From assembly GCF_030317105.1 (NCBI RefSeq), contig NZ_JASZYG010000004.1:620001-684000 (forward strand): DNA of 64,000 nucleotides, given 5' to 3'. This DNA comes from Variovorax brevis (GTDB lineage: Bacteria > Pseudomonadota > Gammaproteobacteria > Burkholderiales > Burkholderiaceae_C). Position 1 is the stretch's first letter, and the number at the start of each line of letters is the position of its first letter. Under the pieces are notes generated by a model. That model searched no databases, was not told where the DNA came from, and saw only the letters and a program-made list of their open reading frames with translations. Below are positions 8,301-20,300 of the stretch, one piece after another. Position numbers and translations under genes: made by a program.

Positions 8301-11300
8301 CGATCCGGCCACCAAGATCGGCATCGGCGCTGCCGTGTCGGTGAACAAGGTGGCCACGGTCAACGAAGCATTGATCGGCGGGCAGGCGCACATCCAGTCG
8401 CAGGGCCTGTCGCTCTCGGCCGGCATGACGGATCTTGCCGGCGACACGACCCACGCCATCGAGACGCAAGCCAGCGCAGGCGCGGGCGGCAGCAGCATCG
8501 GCGTGGCCGGTGCGCTGGCCTTGAACCTCATCGATACGAGCAGCCAGGCGGCAGTGCAAGGCGGTGCCGTCGTCAATGCAGGCAGCGGCTCGGTCGATCT
8601 TTCCGCGGAGAACAACACGCGCATCAGCGCGAAGGCCGCGCCGGTGGACAAGGGCGCGAGCGGCGGCACGGTGGGCATCGGCGCCTCGGTGGCGGTCAAC
8701 GTCACGGGCAATCGCAGCACCGCCGAGATCGAGGACGCGGCCAGCGTTGCGACGACCGGTACCGTGTCGCTCGATGCCAAGGCCTCGCATGAAGCCACAA
8801 GCGAAGCCGAGGCCGGCGCGTCCGGCGGCATCGCAATCACGCCAGCGTTGGCGCTGGCGATGCTCAACAACACGACCAGCGCACGCATCGGCACGGGTGC
8901 GGCGCTAGGCAATACGGCTGGCGTGTCGGTGTCGGCCGCGCAGTCGAACCTCACCACCACCACCGCCAAGGGCAGTGCGCAGGGCGAGAAGGCCGCCATC
9001 GGCGCGGCCGTCGGCTTGGCGCTGGTCAACGACAGCACCAGCGCCACGACGGAGCGCGACATCCTCGCGGCGACCGGCGACGTTCGCCTGTCCGCCACAT
9101 CGTCCTCGCAACACACGACCGCGGCTAGCGCCAGTTCCAAGGGCGGCAAGTCCGACGACGAAGCCGGCAAGACGGGCAGCGACGGCAAGAAGCAGGAAGA
9201 CGCGACGGTCGACGACAAGACAGACGGCCAGCTCGCCTACGGCAAGCAGCAGCAGGCAAAGAACAAGGTCGGCAGCAGCAGCCAGCAGGGCGCAACGGGC
9301 AGCGCGGCGGGCAACAAGCAGTCGGCTTCATCGAGCGAAGGCAAGGTGTCGGTGGCCGCAGCGGTCGCGGTGAACGTGATCGACGCGCAAGCTGTTGCAT
9401 CGGTCGGCAACGGACGAACGGTGTCCACGAGCGGTGCGTTCGCAGCCAACGCGAACGGCCAGACGGATGCGAGCGCCTCATCCGACGGCACGGCGGTCGG
9501 CAAGACGGCGCAAGTCGGCATCGGCGCCGGCGTGTCGGTCAACCAGGTGAACTCGTCGACGACGGCCCGCGTGGGGCAGGACGCGTCGGTGAGCGCCAAC
9601 GGCATCACCATCGACGCCTCGATGACGGATGTCAGCGGTGACCAGCATCATGACCTTGGCGCCAAGGCGCAGTCGGGCGCAGGCGGCAGCAAGGTCGGCA
9701 TCGCCGCATCGCTGGCGCTCAACATCGTCGACACCGCCAGCCAGGCGCTGGTGGGCGACCGCGCAAGCCTCGATGCCAACGGCGGCGATGTGTCGCTCAA
9801 CGCGCACGACGCATCCAGAGTCGTGGCCGAAGCCACACCCACTACCAAGGGCGGCGCATCAGGCGGCAACGTCGGCGTGGGCGCCTCGGTGGCGATCAAC
9901 ATCATCAACTCGACGGCCGCCGCGCACGTCGGCACCAACGCCGCGATCCACAACGCCAACGACCTCAAGCTCTCCGCGACGAACGATGGCGACAGCGAAG
10001 CGCTCGCCACCGCCGGCGCGGCCGGCGGCAAGCTGGCCTTCGACGCGGCCGTGGCCGTGGCCACGCTTAATCAGACAACGCGCGCCGACATCGCATCGGG
10101 CGCCGCCATCAGCACCGGCGGCGACGTGGCCCTGAACGCCAGCAGCAGCGGTACACACACTGCCACCGCCAAGGGCGAAGCGAAGTCCGGCACGGCAGCC
10201 GTGGGCGCCGCGGTGGCCGTCCTCACCAGCGACAGCGTGACGCAGGCGACGCTCGACCGCGACCTTTCAGCCGGCGGCAGCTTCGACATCGCCGCCGATG
10301 CCACGCGCGCCTACACCTCCGACGCGACGGCCAGCGCAGGCGGCTCGCAATCCGACAAGACCTATTCGGACAACAAGACGCAAGCCGACAGCTCGCAAAG
10401 CTCGAAGACCCTCGACAAGAGCCAGACCAGCCAAAGCAACAAGGGCACGCAAGGCGGCGGCAAGGTCGCCATCGCCGCCGCAGTCGGCGTGAACGATCTC
10501 GACGACGACGTGCAGGCGGGCGTGACCGGCGGGCGCACGATCTCTTCCGGCGGCGCGATGAACGTCAGCGCCCACAACGACAGCAACTTCAGCGCACGCG
10601 GCGCGGGCGATGCCGTCGACCCCAAGACCAAAGTCGGCGTGGCGGTGGGCGTGGGCATCAGCATCGCCAACAACAGCACCAGCGCGACGCTGGACGACAA
10701 CACGCACGTCACCAACGCCGGTGATCTCGGCGTGTCGGCGGAGTCAACGCAGAACACATCGCCCGACTTCGCGCGCAAGCTCGCGGCCGAAGGCGTCGCG
10801 GGTGCGGGCGGCAACAAGGTGGGCGTGGCGGGTGCCTTCGCCGTGGTCGTTTCCAACGCGCAGACGGTGGCCTCCATCGGCAACAACGCGCGCATCGACA
10901 ACGCGGGCGCCATCAGCATCGACGCGACCAACACCAGCATGCTCGGCGCCAAGGCTTGGGCCGGCGCGGTGGGCGGCAACGTGGGCATCGGCGCTTCCGT
11001 GGCCACGGTGATCTCCAACAACACCTACAAGGCCACGCTCGGAAGCGGCGCGCTGGTGAACGCGGACAGCCTCGCGCTCACCGCGGAGAACAAGAAGGTC
11101 AGCATTCCGGGCGTGTCGCTGCAGGTGAGCAACGTCGACGACGTCAAGAACCTGCCCGACCGCCTCACCAGCGGTCCGCTGATCGGCGGCACCAACTACT
11201 ACACCGAAGCCGTGTCCGGCGCGGCCGGCGACAGCGTGGCCGTGAGTGGCGCGGTCGCACTCAGCGTGTTCACCGACACGACCGAGACAGCCATTGGCAG

Positions 11301-14300
11301 CGGCTCGACCGTTACCACCAGCGGCAATGTCTCGCTCAACAGCCGCAACGACACCGGCGCGACTTCGCTCGCGGCCGGCGCATCGGTGGCCGGCAAGGTG
11401 GGCGTAGGCGTGTCGAGCGCATCCGTCTCGAGCGAGAACAACACCAGCGCGCACATCGATGCCGCTGCCAACGTCACGGGCACGGGTGGCATCCAGCTGG
11501 CCGCGCAGAACGTGCAGGACGTGAAGCTGGTCGGCTTCAGCGGCGCGGTGGGCGGCAACGTCGGCGTGGCCGGCGTGGCCAATGTGCTGGTCGCGAAGAA
11601 CATCGCGCAGGCCACCGTGGCCGACTCCACCGCGACGCGTCTTCGCACCGGCGGCGACTTGAGCTTCAACGCGGGCAACGCGCTCTCGGTGTTCGACATC
11701 GTGAGCGGCGTGGCCGTGGGCGGATCGGTTGGCGTGGGCGTGGCTGCCGCCGTGCACACCATCGAGAACCAGACGCGCGCGACGCTGGGCCAGGGCGTGC
11801 AGGCGCACGTGGCCGGCACGACCCGGCTCGACGCCAGCGCCAGCGAAAACTTCCAGACCTTCGCCATCGGCGCAGCGGCTTCCGGCTCGGTGGCCGTGGG
11901 CGGCGCCGCCATCGTCAATGTGCTGAACGCGGCGACGCAGGCAACGATCGGCGACAACGCGCAAGTCAACAAGGGCGATGCACTCAACCAGCAAGCCGTG
12001 AGCGTCAACGCGAGCGACGACACCACCGTGTTCGACGTGGTGGTCGGTGCGGGTGGCGGTGGCTCGGTGGGCGGCGGCGCGGCCGCCGACGTGGGCGTGA
12101 TGTCCAAGACCACGCAGGCACGCATCGGCAGCGGCGCATGGGTCGAGGCGGGCCGCGACGTGAACGTGCAGTCCACGTCCAATGAAGACATGCGCCTGAC
12201 CAGCATCGGCTTCGGCGTGGGCGGCTCGGCCGGGCTCGCAGGCTCGGCTGCCGCCTATGCGCTGACGACCGGCACCGAAGCGCGCATCGACAACGGCGCC
12301 ACCGTGCGTGCCAACGGCAATGCCGTGGTGTCGGCCGATGGCCGCACGGCCGTCGACCTGATCGCCGGCAGTGCGGCAGGCGGTGGTTCCGCAGCATTGG
12401 GCGCAGCGGCCGGCGTGGTGGTGCTCGACAAGACCACGCTGGGCAGCATCGGCAACGGCGCTTCGGTGCAGGCGCTGGGCAACGGCGCAGCGGTGCAGGC
12501 GGCGACAGGCCACTACGACATCAGTTACGGCGCCAACATCACCGGCGACGGCCGCGTGAGCAAGAGCGACCTCGCGCCGACCGACGCCGAAGGCAACGAC
12601 ATCAACGGCCGCGACGCCTTCCTCGCACTCACGAAGCAGCGCAACGCCGCGCGCCAGACGCAGGCCGTGAACGGCTTGGCCGTCACCGCCACCAACAGCG
12701 ACAGCGTGAAGGCCTATGCCGTCACCGGTGCGGCGGCAGGCGCTGCAGCCATCACTCTGGGCGCCAACGTGTCGACCATCGACACCTCGACCCACGCGGT
12801 GATCGGCGACAACGCGCAGGTCAACACGGCCGGCGGCACGGCCAACGGCGTGCAGTCGGTGCGCGTGGCGGCGGGCAACGAACAGTTCCACCTCGGCCTG
12901 GCCGGTGCGGCATCGGGCGCGGGTGGCGCCGCGATCGGCGCAGGGGCCGACGTGTTCGTCGCGAAGAACGACACGCTCGCCAACATCGGCAGCGGCGCGC
13001 AGGTCAAGGCCGCGCGCGACGTGCAGGTGCTCGCCGAAGGCCAGACGCAAGTGCTCGACATGGGCATCGGCCTGGCCGTGGCGGGCAGCGTGGCGGTGGC
13101 GGGGTCGGTGTCGGTGGTCTCCATCGCCGACAAGACGCAGGCATTGATCGCCGGCGGCAGCACGCGCGTGGACGCCGGCGGCAACGCACGCGTCGCAGCG
13201 CGCGACGACACGCAGACCAACATGATCGCCGGCTCGGCCGCCGCTGGCATCGGCGTGGCGGGCGTGGGTGCGGCGGTGGGCGTCAGCAGCATCACCAAGG
13301 ACACGCAGGCCGGCATCGGCGATGGCGCGACGGTCAACGCGCTTGGCAACAACACGGCCAACATGACGGCCTACAGCGGTGCGAGCGACAGCGCCACCGT
13401 GAACGACGCGCGCGGCGTGCAGGTGCAGGCCACGTCATCGGAAGACCTCTTCACCGTGACCGCCAGCGGTGCGGCCGGCTTGTACGCCGGCATCTCGGGC
13501 GCGATCTCGGTCGAGGCGGTGCGCTCGGACACGCAGGCTTTCATCGGCAACAACGCGCGGATCAACCAAACCAACACCGGTGCCAACGCGGCGCAGGACG
13601 TCAACGTCTCTGCGCACAACCAGCTGACGTCGCAAGTCATCACCGGCTCGCTCGCCTTGGGCGCCGGCGCACTGGCCGGCGGCGTGGACGTGGGCACGAC
13701 CAACAACCGCACTGGCGCCACCATCGGCAACGGCGCGATGGTGCAGGCGGCGCGCGACATCCAGGTGAGCGCGCTCGCCAGGCAGGACTACGAGACGACC
13801 GTCGTCAGCGGCGCGGGCGGCCTCATCGGCCTCGCGGGTGGCGTGGCGGTGTACTCGGTCGGACAAGCCATGGGCCAGGACGCGAAGGACCAGCTTTCGC
13901 ACGAAGGCAACGACCGCAACGTCAACGAGGAAGCCGACAAGCAGGCCGGCGACGACACGGTAGGCAAGATGTTCGCCGCGTCCGACGACGCGCACATGCG
14001 CGACGTGGGCGGCAAGGCGCAGGCCAGGCGCTCGACAGTCAGCATCAGCTCGTCGCTCAGCAGTTCACTGCCTTCAGGCAACACGGCGCAGATCGGCAAC
14101 AACGCAGTGCTCAACGCCGGACGCGACGTCAGCGTGAACGCGCACGGCACGCTGGACTTCTCGATGAAGACCGGCGCCGTGGCCGTTGGCGCGCTGGGCC
14201 TGGGCGCCGGCGTGGGCATCGCGAGCTTCAACTTCAACAACCAGGCGCTGGTGGGCAACAACGTGTCCCTGAGCGCCAATGGCGACGTGCGCGTGCGCGC

Positions 14301-17300
14301 CTCGCTGACGGAAAACGCTGCCGCGCAAGGCTTTGCCGGCACGGGTGGCATCGTGGCGCTGAACGCGGCCTATGCCGGGTTGAGCGACGACAGCGTGACG
14401 CGTGCGGCCATCGGCAACAACGTCGCGATCCACAAGGCCGATGAAGTCACGGTGAACGCGGCCGACACGCGTTCGCTGGACGCGCAGGCCTGGGGCGCCA
14501 GCGCGGGCGCCGTGGCCGGCGGCGCATCTGTTGCGAGCAGCGACATCGACGGCTCGACCAGCGCGACCATTGGCACTGGCGCAGCCATCGGCTCGGCGCC
14601 GGGTGACGCCGTGCGCGCACTCACCGTTTCCGCGAGCGGCGACGTGAATGCGCAGAGCCACAGCGTCGCGGCCGCGGCCGGCCTGGGCCTGGCGCTGAGC
14701 GGCTCTGTCGCCACGGCCACCGCGGCTCCCAACGTCGATGCCAGCGTGGGCGGCGGCACCATCAAACTGACGCAAGACACCAGCATCACCGCCAACGGCA
14801 AGACACGCGCCAAGGCGCAGGCCGAAGGCGTCAACGTCGGCTTCGGCGCATCGGCCGGCGCTTCGGTGGCGACGGCGGATGCCACCTCACGCGTCAACGC
14901 CGCGCTCGGCAGCAGCACAACGCTGACGGGCCGCAACCTCACGGTCGTCGCCACGCAGCAACTGAGCGGCAGCGGCGCCGACGTGTGGGCGGATGCGGCC
15001 GGCGCTTCAGGCGCCCTCTTCGCCGGCATCACCGCCACCGAAGCGCACGCAGACCACGACAGCCGCGTGACCAGCACCGTGGGCGACAACAGCACGTTAA
15101 CGCTCAGCGGCAGCGCGGCCGTCAACGCGACCAACAACACGAGCCAGTCCGCCAACGCCTCGGGCCTGGCCGTCGGCATCGTCGCTGCAGGCTCGAATGA
15201 ATCGAGTGCGACGTCGAACACCGTCACGCAGGCCCTGCTCGGCAACGGCCTGCAGGTCGGCGCGCCCGTCACTTCGCCGGCCACGCTGATGAACTCGGTG
15301 CAAGTCAGCGCCGACGGCACCGACCGCAACTTCGCGACCGCGACGTCCGGCAGCGGCGGACTCGTCTCCGGCGCGGCGGCAACAGCGAGCACCGGCAGCA
15401 CGAGCAACACGCAGGCAGCCACCGGCAGCGGCGACGACGCCCACACCATCGCCGCAAAGGCGGTGCGCGTGCAGGCCACGCACCGCACCGACTACAACGC
15501 CACCGTCAACAGCGTGAACGCCTCGGTGGTGGGCGCCAGCGGCGCGCAGGCCAACAACCTGGTGAACGGCACCGTGGCCGCCACCGTCGGCGCCGACGGC
15601 CGCGTGTCGGGCAACGACATCGACCTGGTCGCGAGCAACACCAGCCGCAAGGACTGGATTGGCTCCAGCAACGGCGACACCGCGGGCTTCAACATCGACT
15701 CGGGCTCGGGCGGCCTCATCGACCTGCCGGCCGCGTCGAGCAACACGACCATCCTGCACGACACGACGGCCGCCATCGGCGCAGATGCCGTGGTGCATGC
15801 GCTCATGCCTTCGGCCGGCCGCGCGACCGTCAACATCGACGCGCTCAACGAGATCGTGGCGCGCGACAAGGCCAAGCTCGATTCGGGCGGCGCGATCTCG
15901 GTGGCGCAAGCGTCGTCGCGCATCAGCGTGCTCAAGGCCGACGCCACTGTTTCACTGGGCGACGACGCGACGCTGACCAGCGACATCGGCGACATCAACG
16001 CCGGCGCACGCGCCAACGTGTCGCTCGACGCGCGCGCATCGGCCAACGTCTACGGCCTGGCCGGCGCGCCTTCGGGCCATGCCGACATCTACTACGCGGG
16101 CACCAACCAGGCGCTGGTAGGCAGCAACGCGACGGTGCACGCGGACGACGGCTCGATCATGCTGTCGGGCGGCCAGGGCTCCGACGGCACGCAGACGCGC
16201 ATCGACGCCAACGCGTCCGTCAACCTGTGGAACAAGACGGCGATTCCGATCAGCATCACGCCCGACCCGACGGTCACCATCAGCAACAACGCAAAGGTGA
16301 CGCTGGCTTCGGGCAGCAAGGTCGAAGCGGCGGAAGACATCTCGCTCTTCGCCGACAAGGGCATGGTCACCGCCAGCGCCAAGGGCATTGGCAAGGACCT
16401 GTACCGCGAGGCGCTCGCGGCGGTGGCCAGCGGCATCAGCAATCTCTTCGGCGGCGGCGACGTGTCCTTCGACGTCACGGGTGGCAGCACCTTCGTGGGC
16501 GGCGTGGCGACAGTGCACGTGGACGGCATCGCGATGACCGGCATCAACCGGCGCGCCTCGCTGACCTTCGAGATCGAGCTGATCGACGCGAGCGGCAACC
16601 CCGTGTCCACACCGGTCTACGCGCCTGTCTACCAGACCGATGCGAACGGCAACCAGGTGCTGGTGAACGGCAACCCGGTGCAGATCGGCAGCCGCGTGCT
16701 GTGGCGCATGAAGTCGACCGCGAGCAAGGGCGTGACCTACTCGGTGGAAATGGGCAAGGGCATCGGCGCCGACATCCTGGAGCGCATCCAGCGCCTGCGC
16801 AGCCTGATGGCGCAGTACGCGGGCGACACGATTGCCACGGGCGCCTACCAGTCGGAAATCAACTTCCTGATGTACAAGCTGGTCGAGCTCGGCCTGGCCA
16901 AGGGCGCGGAAGACGGCAGCGGCAAGATCATGGTCGACGCGACCACCGGCCAGCCGATCATCAACCCGGGCCAATGGAGCAATCCGAGCCCGCGCGAACT
17001 GGCCGAGACGAAGATCAAGCAGTACCAGTTGCAGTTGATGAGCGAGACCGGCAAGGCGACCGGCAGCGGCCAGCTCATCGAGACCACGGCCAGCTCGGCC
17101 GCCACCTCCGGCAACCTGATCGGCAGCAGCGCCAACACCATCGCCACCAGCGGCAGCACGCTGGCATCGACCAACAGCAGCATCGACACCAAGCTGCGGA
17201 CACTCGGCAACTTCAGCGGGACGAACGCCACCTACGTGGCGACCGTCAACCTCATCAACGACAACGCGACGCAGCTGGGCACCATCTCGACGCAGCGCGG

Positions 17301-20300
17301 CCTGAACGCGACGGACCTTGCGAGCATCACGAGCAAGAACAGCTCGATCGACACGCTCATCAGCGAGATCGGCACGCGGCGCACCGCCATGCAGTCGCTC
17401 ACCGTGGGCTCGGCGCAGTACAACACGCTGCAAGCCGAGATCGACACGCGGCAAGCCAGCATCAAGACCTACGCGAGCGACATCAAGACGCTGCTGGCGA
17501 CCGTCGATGGGCGCAACGACCTGATCGACACGGCCGCGAGCAAGATCGCGACGAACAACGCGACGATCAGTGCCAACCAGGCGGCGCTGGCCACGGCCTT
17601 CAAGGGCTCGGCCAACGGGCAGGACGCGATCGTCACCGACATCAACAACACGCGCACCAGCACGGCTGCCAACTCCGCGCGCACGAGCATCAGCACGGCA
17701 GCCAACACCATCGACACCGAAGCCGGCAAGTTCGACGGCAGCACGGGTTACGTGCAAACGGTCAACACGACCTGGACGGCGCTCGACACGGCGCTGGGCA
17801 ACAAGGCCAGCGCCAGCACCAACCTCGCACAGGTTCAATCCGACCTGCCCAACCAATCGACCACGCGCGCCAACGGGCCGATTGCCGACTTCATCACCGT
17901 CGACGACATCACCGTCAAGCTGGGCAACATCCGCGTGACGGGCGACACGCTCGAAGGCAATGGCAACCTGAGCGCGCCGGGCGATGCGCGCATCGACATC
18001 ACCAACAACACGCCGAACTTCCTGAAGCTGGGCAACCTGACGGTGAACAGCGACGACGGCGGCACGCTGCGCTTCAACGGCGTGCTGGTGAACTCGACCA
18101 CCGACATCAACCGGCTGAACGCAGGCGGCACGGGTGCGAGCGACCTCACGGTGCTGACGCGCGACAGCAGCGCGGCGCCCAAGCCGTCCATCAACATCAC
18201 CAGCACCTACGACCCGAACGGCGCAGGCGTCACGGTGCTGGCGCCGGCGCCGAACATCGAGCTGGCCGGCGACATCAGCAACCTGCGTGGTGCGGTCAAC
18301 GTGCACAGCGCGGCGGGCAGCATCCTGTCGAACGGCTCGATCCGCGCCGGCTCGGTGGACATCAAGGCCGAGAACGGCGACTTCGTGCAAAGCTACGTGG
18401 ACAACTTCTTCCACGTGGGCGGCGACGCGGGCTCGATCCAGGACGGCCTCAGCACGCTGGGCAACGGCATCATCGCCAACGGCAGCGTGTTCCTGAGCGC
18501 GCGCTACCTGAACATCAACAGCCTGGTGCAAAGCGGCATCGAGAACTGGAGCCTGAACCTGCCAGTCTCGCCCAAGCTCACGGGCACGGCGAGCTTCTTC
18601 GGCATTGCACAGTCGTCGCTCGATGCGGCCGTCACCGCGTACAACAACGCGGCCGACGCCACGGCCAAGGCAAACCTGCGCTACAGCTACTACAACGTGG
18701 CCGCGGGCCAGGTACGCTACGACGCGCAGCTGCAGCGCCTGGAAGTCGACATGGACTTCGCCAAGGCAGACCGCAACACCACGGACTGGGCCACGCGCAC
18801 CGCCACCACCGGCGGGCTGTACCAGCTCGTGTCGGACTACGGCAACATTGGCGCGAGCTACGACGTGGTCAACAACCGCTTCGAGCTCGACGGCACGCAG
18901 GTGAGCGGCGGCTACATCCAGGCCTACGGGCAGATCATCAACACATCCAGCACCTCGGGCACGCTGCGGGCACTCGACGGCTACGGCCAGATCGCGGTGA
19001 ACAACCCGACGGGCCTGGCGGTGGTGATCAACAAGCTGGACACCGGCAAGGATTCGACCGGCACCGGCCGCGGCATCGCGGGGATCATCGAGATCACCGA
19101 CATCCAGAGCGCCAACGTCAACACGCCGGCCATCACCACGATCTACAAGCGCGAGAACGGCGTCATCACGAAGAACAGCGTGGTCGACGCAGGCGCCTCC
19201 AGCGGCCGCGCCACCACCTACGCACCGCAGACCGGCTTGCGCTATGCGTGGACCACCGGCACCGACAACTCGACCATCACCTACTGGGAGTTCTCGGGCG
19301 CGCAGTACTTCGGCTCCAGCGACCTGCGCAACGCGCCGACCGGCCATGTGGAAAGCCAGTCCGGCCCCTACCTGCTGGACAGCTATCGCCTGGACAACGG
19401 CACCTACCTCTACAAGGACACGGGCATCACCGGCACGGCCTACACCTCGACGCCGAGCACCGTGCCCAACGGCCCGGCGCTGTGGGTCAAGACCGACGAA
19501 TGGTCGACCTGCAACTGGTGGACGCTGTGCATCGCCGGCGACTACCACATGACCTTCACGCAGACGACGCCGACGAAGACCATCACCACCAAGACGCTGA
19601 AAGCGGACAACCCGATCCGCATCGAGTTCAGCGGCTACGACACCGGCACGGTGGCAATCAACTCGGCCGCCGACGTGCTGCTCAAGGGCGAAATCCGCAA
19701 CAGCGCGGGCAACACCACCATCAACGCCGGCAGCGGCGTGACGGCGGCTGCGGGCGTGTCGACGGCCGATCGTTCGATCGTGCAGCTCAACGACACGGCG
19801 CTGGTCACGGGCAAGAACATCACGCTCAACGCGACGGGCGACGTGGGCGGCGCCATCGGCGGCAATCCGGCGAAGGCCATCAATGTCGCCGTCAACGGTG
19901 GTGAACTGAATGCGACGGCCGGCGTGGGCAACGTCAACATCGACCAGACGGTGGGTGATCTGCGCATCGGCACCATCACCGCCGGCGGCAGTGCGCTGGA
20001 CGGCAACGGCCGCGTGACCCTCGCGTCGGACGGCAGCATCCTTGCAGCCAGCGCCGCATCGCGGATCCAGGGCGACCGCATCGACCTCAGTTCGCAGGGC
20101 GGCAGCATCGGCAGCACGGCCTCTCCGCTGATGGTGAACGTGGGCTACAGCAGTGACCTTTCCAAACGCGGCCTCTACGGCGTACGCGCGTCGGCACAAG
20201 GCGACATCGGCATCGAAGCGCAGACGTGGAGCGGCAACGCGAACGGCGACCTGCTGGTCGACACGGTGGTCTCCAACGGCGGCGATGTCTTGCTGAAAAC

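Noticed and set aside
16227..19904. Open plus-strand frame of 1,225 codons overlapping the adhesin in another frame
   Set aside because: Gln/Arg/His-rich low-complexity translation, a frame-shifted reading of the Asn/Thr/Gly-rich repeats.
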